Shown: positions 9,852 to 18,849, counted from the stretch's first letter. The stretch: 64,000 nt of DNA from Hymenobacter caeli (GCF_013294115.1 NZ_JABSNP010000010.1:62001-126000); one strand, 5' to 3'. Notes: a model not told the origin generated them from the sequence alone. A program made the numbers and translations.

Positions 9852-9920
9852 GTTGTCAGCTGCTCGATGTCATTAATAATTTGTAAATCAAATAATTAAT
9901 GACATCGAGCAGCTGACAAC
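9852..9920. repeat. Perfect hairpin, 26-bp arms
   Basis: Arms 9852-9877 and 9895-9920 are perfect inverted copies around a 17-base AT-rich loop. The element lies between the BLUF gene and the L,D-transpeptidase gene. There is no T-run after either arm, so it is not a standard intrinsic terminator, although such a stem could stop or slow transcription in both directions. Its arm sequence is unrelated to the other long hairpins. Confidence 0.85.
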
Positions 9921-9959
9921 CCGTTTGCTTTTAAACGACTACTTACCCCTGCTTCACCC

Positions 9960-11450
9960 GTGGCGCTCCTCGCTCACATTCGGTTACTAAGCGGCTGCAT
10001 CGGCTTGTTGCTGGCCACGCAGTGCGGTGCCGGGGCCCCGCCGGCGGGGCCCCAGGCCAGGCCGCTTTTGGTTGCCAAGGCCCAACCCACCCAGCCGGTG
10101 GATGCCATCATCCGGGCGCTGCTGGACACGGCCGCGGCCGGCCGCGCCGATGAGCGCCTGGGCCTGCAAGCCGGCGCGGAGGTGCGGGCTTTTTACGGCA
10201 CCGCCGGCGCGCCTGCCTGGCTGGCCGCCGACAGCCTCGGCCCCGATGCGGCAGGGGCCCTGGCGCTGCTGGCCCAGGCCCCCGCGCACGGCCTGCGCCC
10301 CGCCGACTACGGCAGCGCGCGCCTGCTGCCGCTGCGCGATTCGCTGGCCCGGCCCGGCGCGCCGGCGCAGCGCGCCCGCCAGCTGGCGCGCCTGGACGTG
10401 TACCTCAGCGACGCGGTGCTGCGCTTCATGCGCGACGTGGGCCGCGGCCGGCTGCACCGCTACGTGGCCGCGGCCGGCGAGCGGGCCGCCGGCCCGGCCG
10501 GGCAGCCGGGGGCCCGGCTGCGCGCGGCGCTGGGTGCGCACGCGGTGCCCGCCGCCATGCTGGCCGGCCAGCCCGCCAACCGCGAGTACCGCCAGCTCCA
10601 GCAGGCCCTGGCGCGGTGGCTGGCGCTGCCCAGCGCCCCCGATTCGGCGGGGCAGCACCGGGCGCGGTACGAGCAGGTGGCCCTCAACCTGGAACGCTGG
10701 CGCTGGGAGGCCCTGCCGGCGGCCGCCGCCGAGTACGTGCTGGTGAACCTGCCCGCCTGCGAGCTGCTGGTGGTGGCCCACGACTCGGTGCTGCGCCGCC
10801 ACCGGCTGGTGGTGGGCAAGCCCGCCACGCCCACCCCCACGCTCAGCAGCGTCATCGACCACTTCACGCTGGCCCCCGACTGGCACGTGCCCCGCTCCAT
10901 TGCCACCCGCGAAATACTGCCCCGCCTGAAGCGCGATGCCGGCTACCTGGCCCGCAACAACTACGCCCTCTACGACGGCCAGGGCCGGCTGCTCGATGCG
11001 CGCCGCATCAACTGGGCGGGGGTCACGGCCCAGCATTTTCCGTACACCATCCGGCAGTCGGCGGGCTGCGATAATGCGCTGGGCAACATCGTGTTTCGCT
11101 TCGCTAATCCGTACTCCGTGTACGTGCACGACACGCCGGAGCGCCAGGTATTTGCCCAGCCGTACCGGGCCCTGAGCCACGGCTGCATGCGCCTCGAGCA
11201 GCCCATGCAGCTGGCCGCCTACCTGCTGCGGCGCGGCGGCCAGCCGGTGCAGCTGCCCAGCGAGGCCGCGTGCGCCCGCCAGCCCCGCCCCCGCGACGTG
11301 CCGTTGCGCCGCCCCATCCCGTTGTTTGTGCGCTACGCCACCTGCACGGCCGAGCGCGGCCAGCTGCGCTTCCTGCCCGATATCTACCACCGCGACGAAA
11401 CGATACGCCGGGGGTTGTTCGGGCCTGAAGTTGCCGCCGGCCCCCAGTGA
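9960..11450 (+). CDS. L,D-transpeptidase (YkuD catalytic domain, LdtD/YcbB-like)
   Basis: A 496-residue exported murein L,D-transpeptidase that would form 3-3 cross-links or anchor proteins in the periplasm. It begins with a signal-like hydrophobic region, has a helical scaffold and peptidoglycan-binding-like region (residues about 60-220), then the YkuD domain. The catalytic signature is complete: His in VYVHDTPER and Cys in ALSHGCMRLEQP. The start is a GTG; a signal peptide follows directly. The paralogue near 43.1 kb has lost these residues. It is preceded by a perfect hairpin and followed by a hairpin at 11.5 kb. Confidence 0.82.
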   Translation: MALLAHIRLLSGCIGLLLATQCGAGAPPAGPQARPLLVAKAQPTQPVDAIIRALLDTAAAGRADERLGLQAGAEVRAFYGTAGAPAWLAADSLGPDAAGALALLAQAPAHGLRPADYGSARLLPLRDSLARPGAPAQRARQLARLDVYLSDAVLRFMRDVGRGRLHRYVAAAGERAAGPAGQPGARLRAALGAHAVPAAMLAGQPANREYRQLQQALARWLALPSAPDSAGQHRARYEQVALNLERWRWEALPAAAAEYVLVNLPACELLVVAHDSVLRRHRLVVGKPATPTPTLSSVIDHFTLAPDWHVPRSIATREILPRLKRDAGYLARNNYALYDGQGRLLDARRINWAGVTAQHFPYTIRQSAGCDNALGNIVFRFANPYSVYVHDTPERQVFAQPYRALSHGCMRLEQPMQLAAYLLRRGGQPVQLPSEAACARQPRPRDVPLRRPIPLFVRYATCTAERGQLRFLPDIYHRDETIRRGLFGPEVAAGPQ

Positions 11451-11497
11451 AACGCCAATGCCCCGCCCGCCGGCACCTGGGCCACGGCGGCGGCACC

Positions 11498-11532
11498 TGA
11501 CAAAGCGCACCCCCTGAGGGTGAGCTTTGTCA
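11498..11532. terminator. Hairpin after the L,D-transpeptidase gene (possible terminator)
   Basis: A 15-bp stem with one mismatch (TGACAAAGC... and ...GCTTTGTCA at the ends) around a five-base loop, 47 bases after the transpeptidase stop. There is no T-run, so the terminator call is tentative; the TGAC/GTCA ends also resemble operator half-sites but are spaced too far apart. The rest of the stretch from 11451 to 11781 shows no convincing gene. Confidence 0.4.
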
Positions 11533-11781
11533 TAGTAGGCGGGGGGAGGGGCCCCTACTTTTGGATGGTCTGTTTGTTCCCTCACTGATGCTTTTTTTCC
11601 TTGAAATAGTTGCCGCTGCGTTGGCTGTGCGGCGGCCGCCGGCCGCCGGGGCCCCCGGGCGGCGCACGGCGCCCGCGCCAGGCCCCCGGCCGTGGTAGCG
11701 CCGCCGCGGGTAGCACTGCCCCGGGGCCAAGCGGCCGCGGGGTACGGCGTAAGACCCCGCGCCAAGCCCCGCGCCTGGGCC

Positions 11782-12225
11782 GTGGGGAAGCTTCTTTGGG
11801 TGCTTGGGGTGGCCCTGCTGCCGGGCCAGGCGGTGCACGCGCAGGCCCTGGCCGCGGAAAACGTGCCACCGCTGGCCTTTGGGGCGATGTTTCGGCAGTA
11901 CCCGCAGGCCCGGCACATTACCTGGCGCCGGGTTCAGAACTGGTACCAGGCCAGCTACACCCAGGGCCCGACCCGCCGGCTGGTCCGGTTCAGTAGCAAC
12001 GGCGATGTGGAGGCCACGGGCCAGGACATGGCGCTCGGTGCGCTGTCGCTCCCCATCAAGCACACCCTGGCCGCGTACTACCCCACCCGCACCTTCTGCC
12101 GCGCCATCGAGGTGACCAACGCCCGGACCGGGGGCCTCACCTACGAGATGGCCACCTGCGAAACCGCCATCAGCCGCACCGTCACGCTGACGGCCAACGG
12201 CCGGAAAATACCCCGCCCCAACTAG
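11782..12225 (+). CDS. Exported PepSY-like (putative beta-lactamase-inhibitor-fold) protein
   Basis: A small secreted protein. From the chosen GTG it has a clear signal peptide (GKLLWVLGVALLPGQAVHAQA) and a mature part of about 125 residues whose strand pattern (AMFRQYPQARHITWRRVQNWY, RLVRFSSNGDVEATGQDM) resembles the PepSY-like periplasmic proteins common in Bacteroidota. Function is unknown. The frame is open to an earlier GTG at 11692, but that would add an Arg-rich extension before the signal peptide. No operator of the kind found elsewhere in the window is seen upstream. Confidence 0.55.
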   Translation: MGKLLWVLGVALLPGQAVHAQALAAENVPPLAFGAMFRQYPQARHITWRRVQNWYQASYTQGPTRRLVRFSSNGDVEATGQDMALGALSLPIKHTLAAYYPTRTFCRAIEVTNARTGGLTYEMATCETAISRTVTLTANGRKIPRPN

Positions 12226-12226
12226 C

Positions 12227-12305
12227 CCGGGGCAGCTGCTTCGCCCGCCGCTTTTTTGCGGGCGCTGGCTCGCCGCCGGCTGGCCAGGAGCTGCCACCCG
12301 GGGGC
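12227..12305. terminator. Branched stem-loop after the PepSY-like gene
   Basis: An outer imperfect stem (GCCCGGGGCAGCT paired with AGCTGCCACCCGGG) encloses an inner stem CGCCCGC/GCGGGCG with a T-rich loop. It lies directly after the stop codon of the PepSY-like gene, which suits a terminator, but the T-run is in the loop rather than after the stem. Confidence 0.4.
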
Positions 12306-12312
12306 GGCTACC

Positions 12313-12377
12313 TGACAAATGTCAGCCAGTAAGGCAATCCTTGTCAAGGTATTGGGGAGCGGAAGGGCGGAATTTTG
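12313..12377 (+). promoter_or_regulatory. BON-gene promoter with CRP/FNR-type operator
   Basis: The perfect palindrome TGACAAATGTCA (12313-12324) is followed, 22 bp on, by CAATCCTTGTCA (12335-12346), which keeps the GTCA half. The centre of the second lies 36.5 bp before the last base of GAATTTTG (12370-12377), the likely -7 box; the first lies 58.5 bp before it. The start codon follows 38 bases later. Confidence 0.7.
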
Positions 12378-12415
12378 GGGCCTGTTCCCTTCCTCAACCT
12401 TTTCCCCCATCGCCC

Positions 12416-13846
12416 ATGCAAACCCTGGAAACCTTCGCCCCGCCCGCCGCGGCCGAGCACCTGTCGGATGCCGCCATTACGGCCGCCATCGAGCTGTTTT
12501 TTCTCACCGAGAAAGGGGTGCCCGCGCACCTGATTGACGTGGCCACCCACGAGGGCATCGTGCAGCTCACGGGCATCACCGACAACCTGCTGGCCAGCGA
12601 GCGGGCCGAGGCAATAGCCCTGGCCGTGCGCGGCGTGCGCGGCGTGGTCAATGAGCTGCTCATCAGCACGCCCGACGTGCCCAACGATGCGCTGTACCGC
12701 GCCGTGACCGACGCCCTGGCCGCCGACCCCGCCACCACGGGCTACCACGTGGCCTGCCGCGTGGCCGAGGGCGTGGTCGCGCCGATGGGCGTGGTGCAGT
12801 CGTGGGCCGAGCAGCAGCTGGTGCTGCGCGTGCTGCGCGGCGTGCGGGGCGTGCGCCGCCTGGTGCCGGACGAGCTGACCATCCGCTGGGGCGAACTTCA
12901 GAACTCGGACGAGGAAATCACGACCCAAATCCGCGAGCTGCTGGACTGGGACATCCGCGTGCACAGCGCCCTGGTCGAGGTGCGGACCGATGACCGGGTG
13001 GTGCACCTGTCGGGCACGGTGGGCTCGGCGGCCGAAAAGGCGCAGGTGGTGACCACCGCCTACCGGGCCGGCGCGGCCCGCGTGGACGCCCGCGACCTGT
13101 TCGTGGCCTACTGGGCGCTGAGCCCGGAATTGCGGCGCACCAAGTACGCCGACCGCTCCGACGAGGACATTGCCGCGGCGGTGCGGGCCACGTTCCTCTA
13201 CGACCCGCGGGTGCTCTCCTACCAGCCCATCATTTTGGTGCACAACGGCACCGTGACGCTGAGCGGGGCCGTGGGCAACCTGCGGGCCAAGCAGGACGCC
13301 GAGCGCGACGCCCGCGCCGTGGTGGGCGTGTGGGACGTGCAGAACCTGCTGAAGGTGCGCACCGCCCGTTTTATTCCCGACGACGACGTTACCCAAACCA
13401 TCAAGGCGGCGCTGGCCCGCGACCCGTACCTGGGCTTTTTCGACTTCAGTGTGTACGTGCGCAACGGCAAGGCCTCGCTCTACGGGCAGGTGGGCAGCCA
13501 CTTCGAGCAGCGGCAGGCCGGCGCCGTGGCGGCCGGCGTGAACGGCGTGGCCGACCTGGCCAACTGGGTGAGCGTGGCCGCCAGCCCCGGCTTCGACGGC
13601 TTCGCGGTGTACCAGCCCCGGCCCAACGCCGACTTCGCCCTGGCCGAGCGCATCCGCACGCGGTATTTCTGGTCGAGCGCCTTGCACAACCAGGCCATCG
13701 AGGTGCTGGTCGAGCAGGGCCGCGCCACGCTCACCGGCACCGTGGCCACCTGGCTCGACCGCGAGCAGGCCGCTTACGACGCCTACAACGTGGGGGCCCG
13801 CTACGTCGACAACGACCTGGTAGTAGCCACCGACGGGGGGCTGTAG
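12416..13846 (+). CDS. Protein with six BON domains
   Basis: A 476-residue protein made almost only of BON domains, at roughly residues 18-83, 90-155, 165-230, 245-320, 325-390 and 410-472. Each has the pattern D-x2-I/L-x3-V/I...G-x-V-x-L-x-G-x-V...A. BON domains occur in osmotic-stress and envelope proteins (OsmY type) and are thought to bind membranes or ligands. No signal peptide is visible, so a cytoplasmic or membrane-surface role is possible. The start is the ATG before QTLETFAPP. A second gene of the family runs off the right end of the window, and a decayed copy lies at 33.3-33.7 kb. The promoter carries tandem operators. Confidence 0.85.
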   Translation: MQTLETFAPPAAAEHLSDAAITAAIELFFLTEKGVPAHLIDVATHEGIVQLTGITDNLLASERAEAIALAVRGVRGVVNELLISTPDVPNDALYRAVTDALAADPATTGYHVACRVAEGVVAPMGVVQSWAEQQLVLRVLRGVRGVRRLVPDELTIRWGELQNSDEEITTQIRELLDWDIRVHSALVEVRTDDRVVHLSGTVGSAAEKAQVVTTAYRAGAARVDARDLFVAYWALSPELRRTKYADRSDEDIAAAVRATFLYDPRVLSYQPIILVHNGTVTLSGAVGNLRAKQDAERDARAVVGVWDVQNLLKVRTARFIPDDDVTQTIKAALARDPYLGFFDFSVYVRNGKASLYGQVGSHFEQRQAGAVAAGVNGVADLANWVSVAASPGFDGFAVYQPRPNADFALAERIRTRYFWSSALHNQAIEVLVEQGRATLTGTVATWLDREQAAYDAYNVGARYVDNDLVVATDGGL

Positions 13847-13855
13847 GCCAGCACT

Positions 13856-14077
13856 ATGCGTTCTTTCCTTCGCCCTACGGCTGGGGGCCCGCCGCGGGCG
13901 GCCAGCCGGCCCGTTGCCGGTGCCGTGAGCCCGGCCGCCCTGCGCAGCGCCCACGAAGCCGACGCCACCATGTCGCCCGACGGCTGGGAGGCTGATTATT
14001 CCAAGCCCGGCTTCCTGGCCGAGGCGCCGGCGGCCGGCCCCTTTTCCAGCCTGCCCGGGGCGCCGCCCACTGCCTGA
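13856..14077 (+). CDS. Possible small protein, unknown
   Basis: A 73-codon frame between the BON and Usp genes, in the same direction, starting 7 bases after the BON stop. The product is Pro/Ala-rich with a possible folded part (ATMSPDGWEADYSKPGFL). It could be a real small gene in a BON-usp operon, but in DNA of this GC content frames of this size arise by chance. No family is recognised. Confidence 0.3.
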   Translation: MRSFLRPTAGGPPRAASRPVAGAVSPAALRSAHEADATMSPDGWEADYSKPGFLAEAPAAGPFSSLPGAPPTA

Positions 14078-14116
14078 GGCAGGCTGCTTCATCGCCCTCT
14101 TTTGCCCGTAATTGCC

Positions 14117-14950
14117 ATGAACCCTTCCCTGCTTGTACTGGCCAATTTGCCGGAAGCCGCCGCCCACACGGCGCGCTACGCCGCCGCGCTGGGCCAGCCG
14201 CTGGGCCTGCGCCTGGCGCTGCTGCACTGCTACCTCTACCCCGCTTTGCTGGAACCCGCGCTGGTGGAAGCCGTGGCCGAGCAGCTCGACCGCAACGAGG
14301 CCGAAACCATGGCCGCGCTGCACGCCCTGGCCCGCCGCCTGCCCGTGCCCGCAGAGGTAGCCGAAGCGGGCGGGCTGCTGGAAGACGACGTGGCCACCGC
14401 CATCAGGCGCTACCAGCCGCTGCTGCTGGCCATGGGCCTGGGCCCCAACCAAGGGCTGCTCGACGAGCTGCTGCGCGGCCAGGTGCTGCCCGTGCTGCGC
14501 GCCACCGGGCGGCCCGTGCTGCTGGTGCCCGCCGCCGCTACGGCCCCCGCCCCGCCCCGCCGCGTGCTGGTGGCCGCCGATGGCGAGCCCTTCGCCCTGG
14601 CGGCCTCCTCCAGGGCCCTGGACGAGCTTGTGAAGTCGTGGGCGGCGGAGTATACGGTGGCCCACATCGACTTGTCCGGCGAGCTGCCGGGCACCAAGGG
14701 CCCGCGCGCCCTGGCCGATGTGCGGGCCAGCAAGCTGCTGCCGCCCGCCACGCCCCTGGCCCTGTACGAGGTGGCCGGCCAGGCCCCGGCCGCCGGGGTG
14801 CTGCAAGCCGCCGCCGATACCCAGGCCGATTTGCTGGTGCTCATCGCCCGGCCGCGCAGCTTCCTGGGGGCCCTGTTTCACCGCAGCGTTACGGCCGAGG
14901 TGCTGCGCCACGCCCCGCTGCCGGTGCTGCTGCTGCCGGCGGCGGGGTAG
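14117..14950 (+). CDS. Universal stress protein, tandem UspA domains
   Basis: A 277-residue two-domain Usp. The N-terminal half begins MNPSLLVLANLPEAAAHTAR and the second half starts near PPRRVLVAADGEPF. The shared C-terminal block ARPRSFLGALFHRSVTAEVL is present without a clear glycine-rich ATP loop. It is a close paralogue of the Usp at 32.3-33.1 kb, beginning almost identically. It lies between the BON gene and the peroxiredoxin gene on the same strand and has no operator of its own, so it may be read through from the BON promoter. Confidence 0.85.
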   Translation: MNPSLLVLANLPEAAAHTARYAAALGQPLGLRLALLHCYLYPALLEPALVEAVAEQLDRNEAETMAALHALARRLPVPAEVAEAGGLLEDDVATAIRRYQPLLLAMGLGPNQGLLDELLRGQVLPVLRATGRPVLLVPAAATAPAPPRRVLVAADGEPFALAASSRALDELVKSWAAEYTVAHIDLSGELPGTKGPRALADVRASKLLPPATPLALYEVAGQAPAAGVLQAAADTQADLLVLIARPRSFLGALFHRSVTAEVLRHAPLPVLLLPAAG

Positions 14951-14993
14951 GGGCCCCCGTTCTTTTTTCTTTTCAGCTTTCTCTCCTAAAAAA

Positions 14994-15647
14994 ATGGACA
15001 CGCTCCAACCTGCTCATTGCCCGCCCGGTATCGGTGCGCAAGCCCCCGACTTTGAGGCCCTTACTACCACCGGGCCCATCAAGTTTGCCGATTTTGCGCC
15101 CGGCAAGTGGGTGCTGTTCTTCTCGCACCCCGCCGATTTTACCCCCGTTTGCACCACCGAGCTAATGGGCTTTGCCAAGCGCCAGGACGAGTTCACGGCC
15201 CTCAATACGGCGCTGCTGGGCCTGAGCATCGACAGCATCCATTCGCACATTGCCTGGGTCAACGACGTGCGCGAAAAGAGCGGCGTGTACTTCCGTTTCC
15301 CCATTATCGCCGATATCGACATGAAGGTGGCGCGCCTCTACGGCATGCTTCAGCCGGCCGAGAGCGACACCGCCGCCGTGCGGGCCGTGTTCTTCATCGA
15401 CCCCAGCCACAAGGTTCGCCTTGTGCTGTACTACCCCATGAGCGTGGGCCGCAACCTCGACGAGCTGCTGCGCGCCCTCCAGGCCCTGCAATACGTGGAC
15501 GAGCACCACGTGTCGCTGCCCCTGAACTGGCAGCTGGGCCAGAAAGTGCTGCTGCCGGCCCCCATCACCCTGGCCCAGCTCGACGCGCGCCTGGCCGACG
15601 ACTCGGTGGAGCAGCCGGAGTTTTACCTGGCCGAAACCTACGTGTAA
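14994..15647 (+). CDS. 1-Cys peroxiredoxin (Prx6 type)
   Basis: A 217-residue thiol peroxidase that would reduce H2O2 or organic peroxides. The active-site motif is FTPVCTTE with peroxidatic Cys53. The only other Cys (C9) is not at a resolving position, and the length and C-terminal extension fit the Prx6 subfamily, which relies on an external reductant. FFIDPSHKVRLVLYYPMSVGRN is a typical Prx6 block. The start is the ATG before DTLQPAHC, 43 bases after usp, so cotranscription is likely. Confidence 0.88.
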   Translation: MDTLQPAHCPPGIGAQAPDFEALTTTGPIKFADFAPGKWVLFFSHPADFTPVCTTELMGFAKRQDEFTALNTALLGLSIDSIHSHIAWVNDVREKSGVYFRFPIIADIDMKVARLYGMLQPAESDTAAVRAVFFIDPSHKVRLVLYYPMSVGRNLDELLRALQALQYVDEHHVSLPLNWQLGQKVLLPAPITLAQLDARLADDSVEQPEFYLAETYV

Positions 15648-15752
15648 GACCTTGCGCCAAGCAAGGGTTTGCTGCCAGAATACCTTACTTACTACACGCT
15701 TCACCCTTCCCGGCGCCCCAATTCCGGTGCGCTGTTTCCCTCCCTCAGTCCC

Positions 15753-15965
15753 ATGTCGAAGAAAGCAGTTGACAGCCACAAAAAGGCCGCCGCCCACCAC
15801 ACCGAGGCCGCCGCCCACCACACCGAAGCCGCCAAGCACCAGGAGGCCGGCAGCCACGAAAAAGCGGCCCACCACGCCCACACGGCCGCTGCCCACACCG
15901 ACCACGCCGCCGAGCACGCCACCCAAGCTCGTAAGAGCCACGCCGAAGACCACGGCACCAAGTAA
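15753..15965 (+). CDS. Small Ala/His-rich repeat protein
   Basis: A 70-residue hydrophilic protein rich in Ala, His, Lys and Glu, with repeats of the type AAAHHTEA (two adjacent copies) followed by HHAHTAAAHTDHAAEHA. It has 16 histidines by my count, so metal binding is plausible. The sequence should form one long helix. Similar short His/Ala-rich proteins occur in Hymenobacter-like genomes, but I know of no assigned function. A strong terminator follows 20 bases after the stop, supporting a real gene. Confidence 0.65.
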   Translation: MSKKAVDSHKKAAAHHTEAAAHHTEAAKHQEAGSHEKAAHHAHTAAAHTDHAAEHATQARKSHAEDHGTK

Positions 15966-15984
15966 GCCGCCTCAGCCGGCTGCC

Positions 15985-16022
15985 AAAACCCCGGCTTCCC
16001 CGCAGCGGAAGCCGGGGTTTTT
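15985..16022 (+). terminator. Rho-independent terminator
   Basis: A perfect 15-bp stem (AAAACCCCGGCTTCC and its complement) with a seven-base loop, ending in TTTTT. It follows the Ala/His-rich gene and closes the BON-usp-peroxiredoxin group. From here to the P-ATPase start at 16265 there is an AT-rich stretch but no gene. Confidence 0.9.
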
Positions 16023-16264
16023 ACTGGATGAATGAACGGTGTATGTTGTATAAAGCTTTGATAATCAATTAATTATTTTCAAACTGAGTAAGCCAGGCAA
16101 TTGCCAGCTTTAGCCTGCCGCGCTTCGCCCCTGCCTTCCCAACGGAAAGCAGGCAGGCGGGTGGCTTTTTGCGGCGCGCGTAACCCCGATGCTGCGCCGC
16201 CTGCACCCCTCGCTGCTGCCCGGAAACCACCGGGGGCGCGTTAACGAAATCAGCCCCTTCCGCT

Positions 16265-18682
16265 ATGAGCCCAAAAACCCCGGCCGTCCCGTCCCCGTCC
16301 GCCTCGCCGCCGGCTAAGGGCTTGGTGCAATCTGACTTAGCGAGCCTGCGGGCGCAGTTTGGGTACAATGAGGTGCTGGAAAAGAAGCCCAATCCGGTGC
16401 TGTTGTTTGCCAAAAAGTTCTGGGGCCTCACGGCGTGGCTGCTGGAGATAATCATTGGCTTGTCCTGGTTTTTGCACAAGTTTGCCGATGTGTATACCGT
16501 GCTGGGGCTGCTGATTTTCAACGCCGTCATTGGCTTCACCCAGGAGCACAACGCCGCCAAGGCCGTGGCAGCGCTGAAAAAAAAGCTGCAAATCAACGTC
16601 AAGCTCCTGCGGGATGGGCAATGGACTACCCGGGCCGCCCGCGAACTGCTGCCCGGCGATGTTGTGCGCGTGCGCAGCGGCGACTTCGTGCCGGCCGACG
16701 TGCAGCTTACCCAGGGCGCGGTGCGCCTCGACCAGGCGGCGCTGACCGGCGAATCGGGCGCCGTTGCCAAAAAGGTGGGCGACACCCTGTACTCCGGCTC
16801 CATCGTCACCAAAGGCGAGGCAACGGGCACCGTCACCCTGACCGGCCCGCGCACTTACTACGGCAAGACCATCGCGCTGGTCAACACCGCCCAGCCGCAG
16901 TCGCACATCGAGGCGGTCGTTGGCAGCGTAACCCGGTGGCTGCTGGCCATTGTGGGCACGTTGCTGGCCGTGGCGCTCGGGGTCGCGGTTAGCAAAGGCC
17001 TCCACGTGCTCCAGCTAATGCCCCTGCTGCTGGTGCTGCTGCTCGGGGCCGTGCCGGTGGCCCTGGGGGCCCTGTTCACGGTAAGTATGGCGCTGGCTTC
17101 CCGGCAGTTGGTGGCCCAGGGGGTACTGGTTACGCGGCTCAGCGCGCCCGACGACGCGGCCAGCATGGACGTACTGTGCGTGGACAAAACGGGTACCCTG
17201 ACCCTGAACCAGCTCACCGTGGGCACCGTGCAGCCGGCCGACGGCTTCGGCGCCGACGACGTGCTGCGCCTGGGCGCCCTGGCCTCGCAGGAAGCCGACC
17301 ACGACGCCATCGACCTGGCTTTTATCGCCGCAGCCCGCCAGAAAAGCCTGCTGGATAGCACGTTCGTGCAAAAGACGTTCGTGCCCTTCGACCCCCAGAC
17401 CCGCCGCACCGAAGCCCAGATTCAGCACGGGCCCGCAACGTTTTTGGTGCTGAAAGGCGCGTTCGCCAGCCTGGCGGCGGCCTGCGGGCTCGATGCGGCG
17501 GCCACGGCCGCGTGGGCCGCCAAAGTCGCCGCGGCGGCCCGGCAAGGCTACCGCACGCTGGCCGTGGCCACGGCCACGGGGGCGGCCCCGCCCCGCCTGG
17601 TGGGGCTGGCCGACCTGCACGACGCGCCCCGGCCCGACTCGCGGCAGCTGGTGCAGGAGTTGAAGAGCCTGGGCGTGGCCGTTAAAATGCTCACCGGCGA
17701 TGCCCGGCCCATTGCCATCCAGATTGCCACGGCCGTGGGCGTGGGCGGGGCAATCATTCAGGCCGCCGACCTCAAAAAGGCGGACCCGGCCCAGGTGGCG
17801 GCCCTGCTGGAGAAAAACGACGGGGTAGCCGGCGTTTACCCCGAGGATAAGTACGACATTGTCAAGGCTTTGCAGGCGGGTAGCCACATCGTGGGCATGA
17901 CCGGCGACGGTGTGAACGATGCCCCCGCCCTGAAGCAGGCCGAAGTGGGCATTGCCGTGCGCAGCGCCACCGACGTGGCCAAGGGGGCGGCCAGCGTCGT
18001 GCTCACCCAGGATGGGCTGGTCAGCATCCTGGAGCCCATCAAAGTGGGCCGCATGATGTTCGAGCGCATCAACACCTGGATACTCAACAAGCTGGCGCGC
18101 ACCATTCTCAAAACCTGCTTCGTGGTTGGGGCCTTCCTGGTGCTGGGCAAGTTCGTGATTTCCGCCGCCGCCATGCTGCTGCTGATTTTCATGACCGACT
18201 TCGTGAAAATCTCCCTGGCCACCGACCACGTGCAGTGGGCCCCGCAGCCGGCCCGCTGGAACATCCGCGGCCTGGCCAAAACGGGCATCGTCATTGGCCT
18301 GGCGATGACGCTGGAAGCCTTCGGGCTGCTGTACCTGGGCCTGCGCTACTTCCGGCTGGGCGCGGGCAGCGCGGCGCTCAGCACCTTTTGTTTCGAGCTG
18401 CTGCTCTTTTTTGCGCTGTTTTCCATCTTTGTGGTCCGCGAGAAGAGCCATTTCTGGCACTCGGCCCCGAGCCGCACCCTGCTGCTGCTGCTGCTGGCCG
18501 ACATGGTGCTGGGCCTTGCGCTGGCCACTTTCGGGCTGCTGGGGTTCCAGGCCATTCCCCTCACGCAGTCCGTTGCGGTAATTGCCTACACCGCTGTCTG
18601 TTCCTTTGTAATCAATGACTTACTGAAAGTAGCGGTTTCGCGGCCCGCCCCGGCGGCCGGCCCGCCCCCGCCCGCTGTGTAG
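16265..18682 (+). CDS. P-type ATPase, plasma-membrane H+-ATPase-like (P-IIIA)
   Basis: An 805-residue P-type ATPase most like prokaryotic relatives of plasma-membrane proton pumps. The actuator motif LTGES, the phosphorylation motif VDKTGTLT (Asp near residue 306), MLTGDARP and the hinge GMTGDGVNDAPALKQA are all present, as are the membrane helices. In the fourth membrane segment the usual PVALPA-type motif reads PVALGALFTVSMAL, so the second proline is a glycine. There is no N-terminal metal-binding domain. A role in pH or membrane-potential control is likely. No tandem operator was found upstream. Confidence 0.82.
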   Translation: MSPKTPAVPSPSASPPAKGLVQSDLASLRAQFGYNEVLEKKPNPVLLFAKKFWGLTAWLLEIIIGLSWFLHKFADVYTVLGLLIFNAVIGFTQEHNAAKAVAALKKKLQINVKLLRDGQWTTRAARELLPGDVVRVRSGDFVPADVQLTQGAVRLDQAALTGESGAVAKKVGDTLYSGSIVTKGEATGTVTLTGPRTYYGKTIALVNTAQPQSHIEAVVGSVTRWLLAIVGTLLAVALGVAVSKGLHVLQLMPLLLVLLLGAVPVALGALFTVSMALASRQLVAQGVLVTRLSAPDDAASMDVLCVDKTGTLTLNQLTVGTVQPADGFGADDVLRLGALASQEADHDAIDLAFIAAARQKSLLDSTFVQKTFVPFDPQTRRTEAQIQHGPATFLVLKGAFASLAAACGLDAAATAAWAAKVAAAARQGYRTLAVATATGAAPPRLVGLADLHDAPRPDSRQLVQELKSLGVAVKMLTGDARPIAIQIATAVGVGGAIIQAADLKKADPAQVAALLEKNDGVAGVYPEDKYDIVKALQAGSHIVGMTGDGVNDAPALKQAEVGIAVRSATDVAKGAASVVLTQDGLVSILEPIKVGRMMFERINTWILNKLARTILKTCFVVGAFLVLGKFVISAAAMLLLIFMTDFVKISLATDHVQWAPQPARWNIRGLAKTGIVIGLAMTLEAFGLLYLGLRYFRLGAGSAALSTFCFELLLFFALFSIFVVREKSHFWHSAPSRTLLLLLLADMVLGLALATFGLLGFQAIPLTQSVAVIAYTAVCSFVINDLLKVAVSRPAPAAGPPPPAV

Positions 18683-18691
18683 CCGGCCGCC

Positions 18692-18738
18692 GGGCCCCTG
18701 GCCGGGAAAGCCAGGGCCGGAGGCAGCCGGGTTTTTTG
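18692..18738 (+). terminator. Possible terminator after the H+-ATPase gene
   Basis: A GC-rich stem-loop (GGCCCCTGGC with GCCAGGGCC, one bulge) about 10 bases after the ATPase stop, followed by a T-run (TTTTTT) some 17 bases beyond the stem. The separation between stem and T-run makes it a weak call. Confidence 0.35.
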
Positions 18739-18849
18739 CGGGGTGAGCCCGCGCCGTGCGGTGCCTGCTTTGCCAGGTAGAGCGGGGTTCCAAGGCGCGC
18801 TATGCTGGGAGGCCGGGCACTCCAACGCTGAACAGCGTTGGTAGTAACC

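Noticed and set aside
12344..15001. Very long open frame on the minus strand opposite the BON, Usp and small genes
   Set aside because: It is antisense to clearly recognisable domains, its product is His/Gly/Gln-rich low complexity, and such frames are expected at this GC content. The same applies to 8250-9833, 17015-18460, 50760-52448 and 52399-54042.
16025..16264. AT-rich stretch as a replication origin
   Set aside because: No DnaA-box cluster or origin gene was seen; it more likely holds the ATPase promoter.
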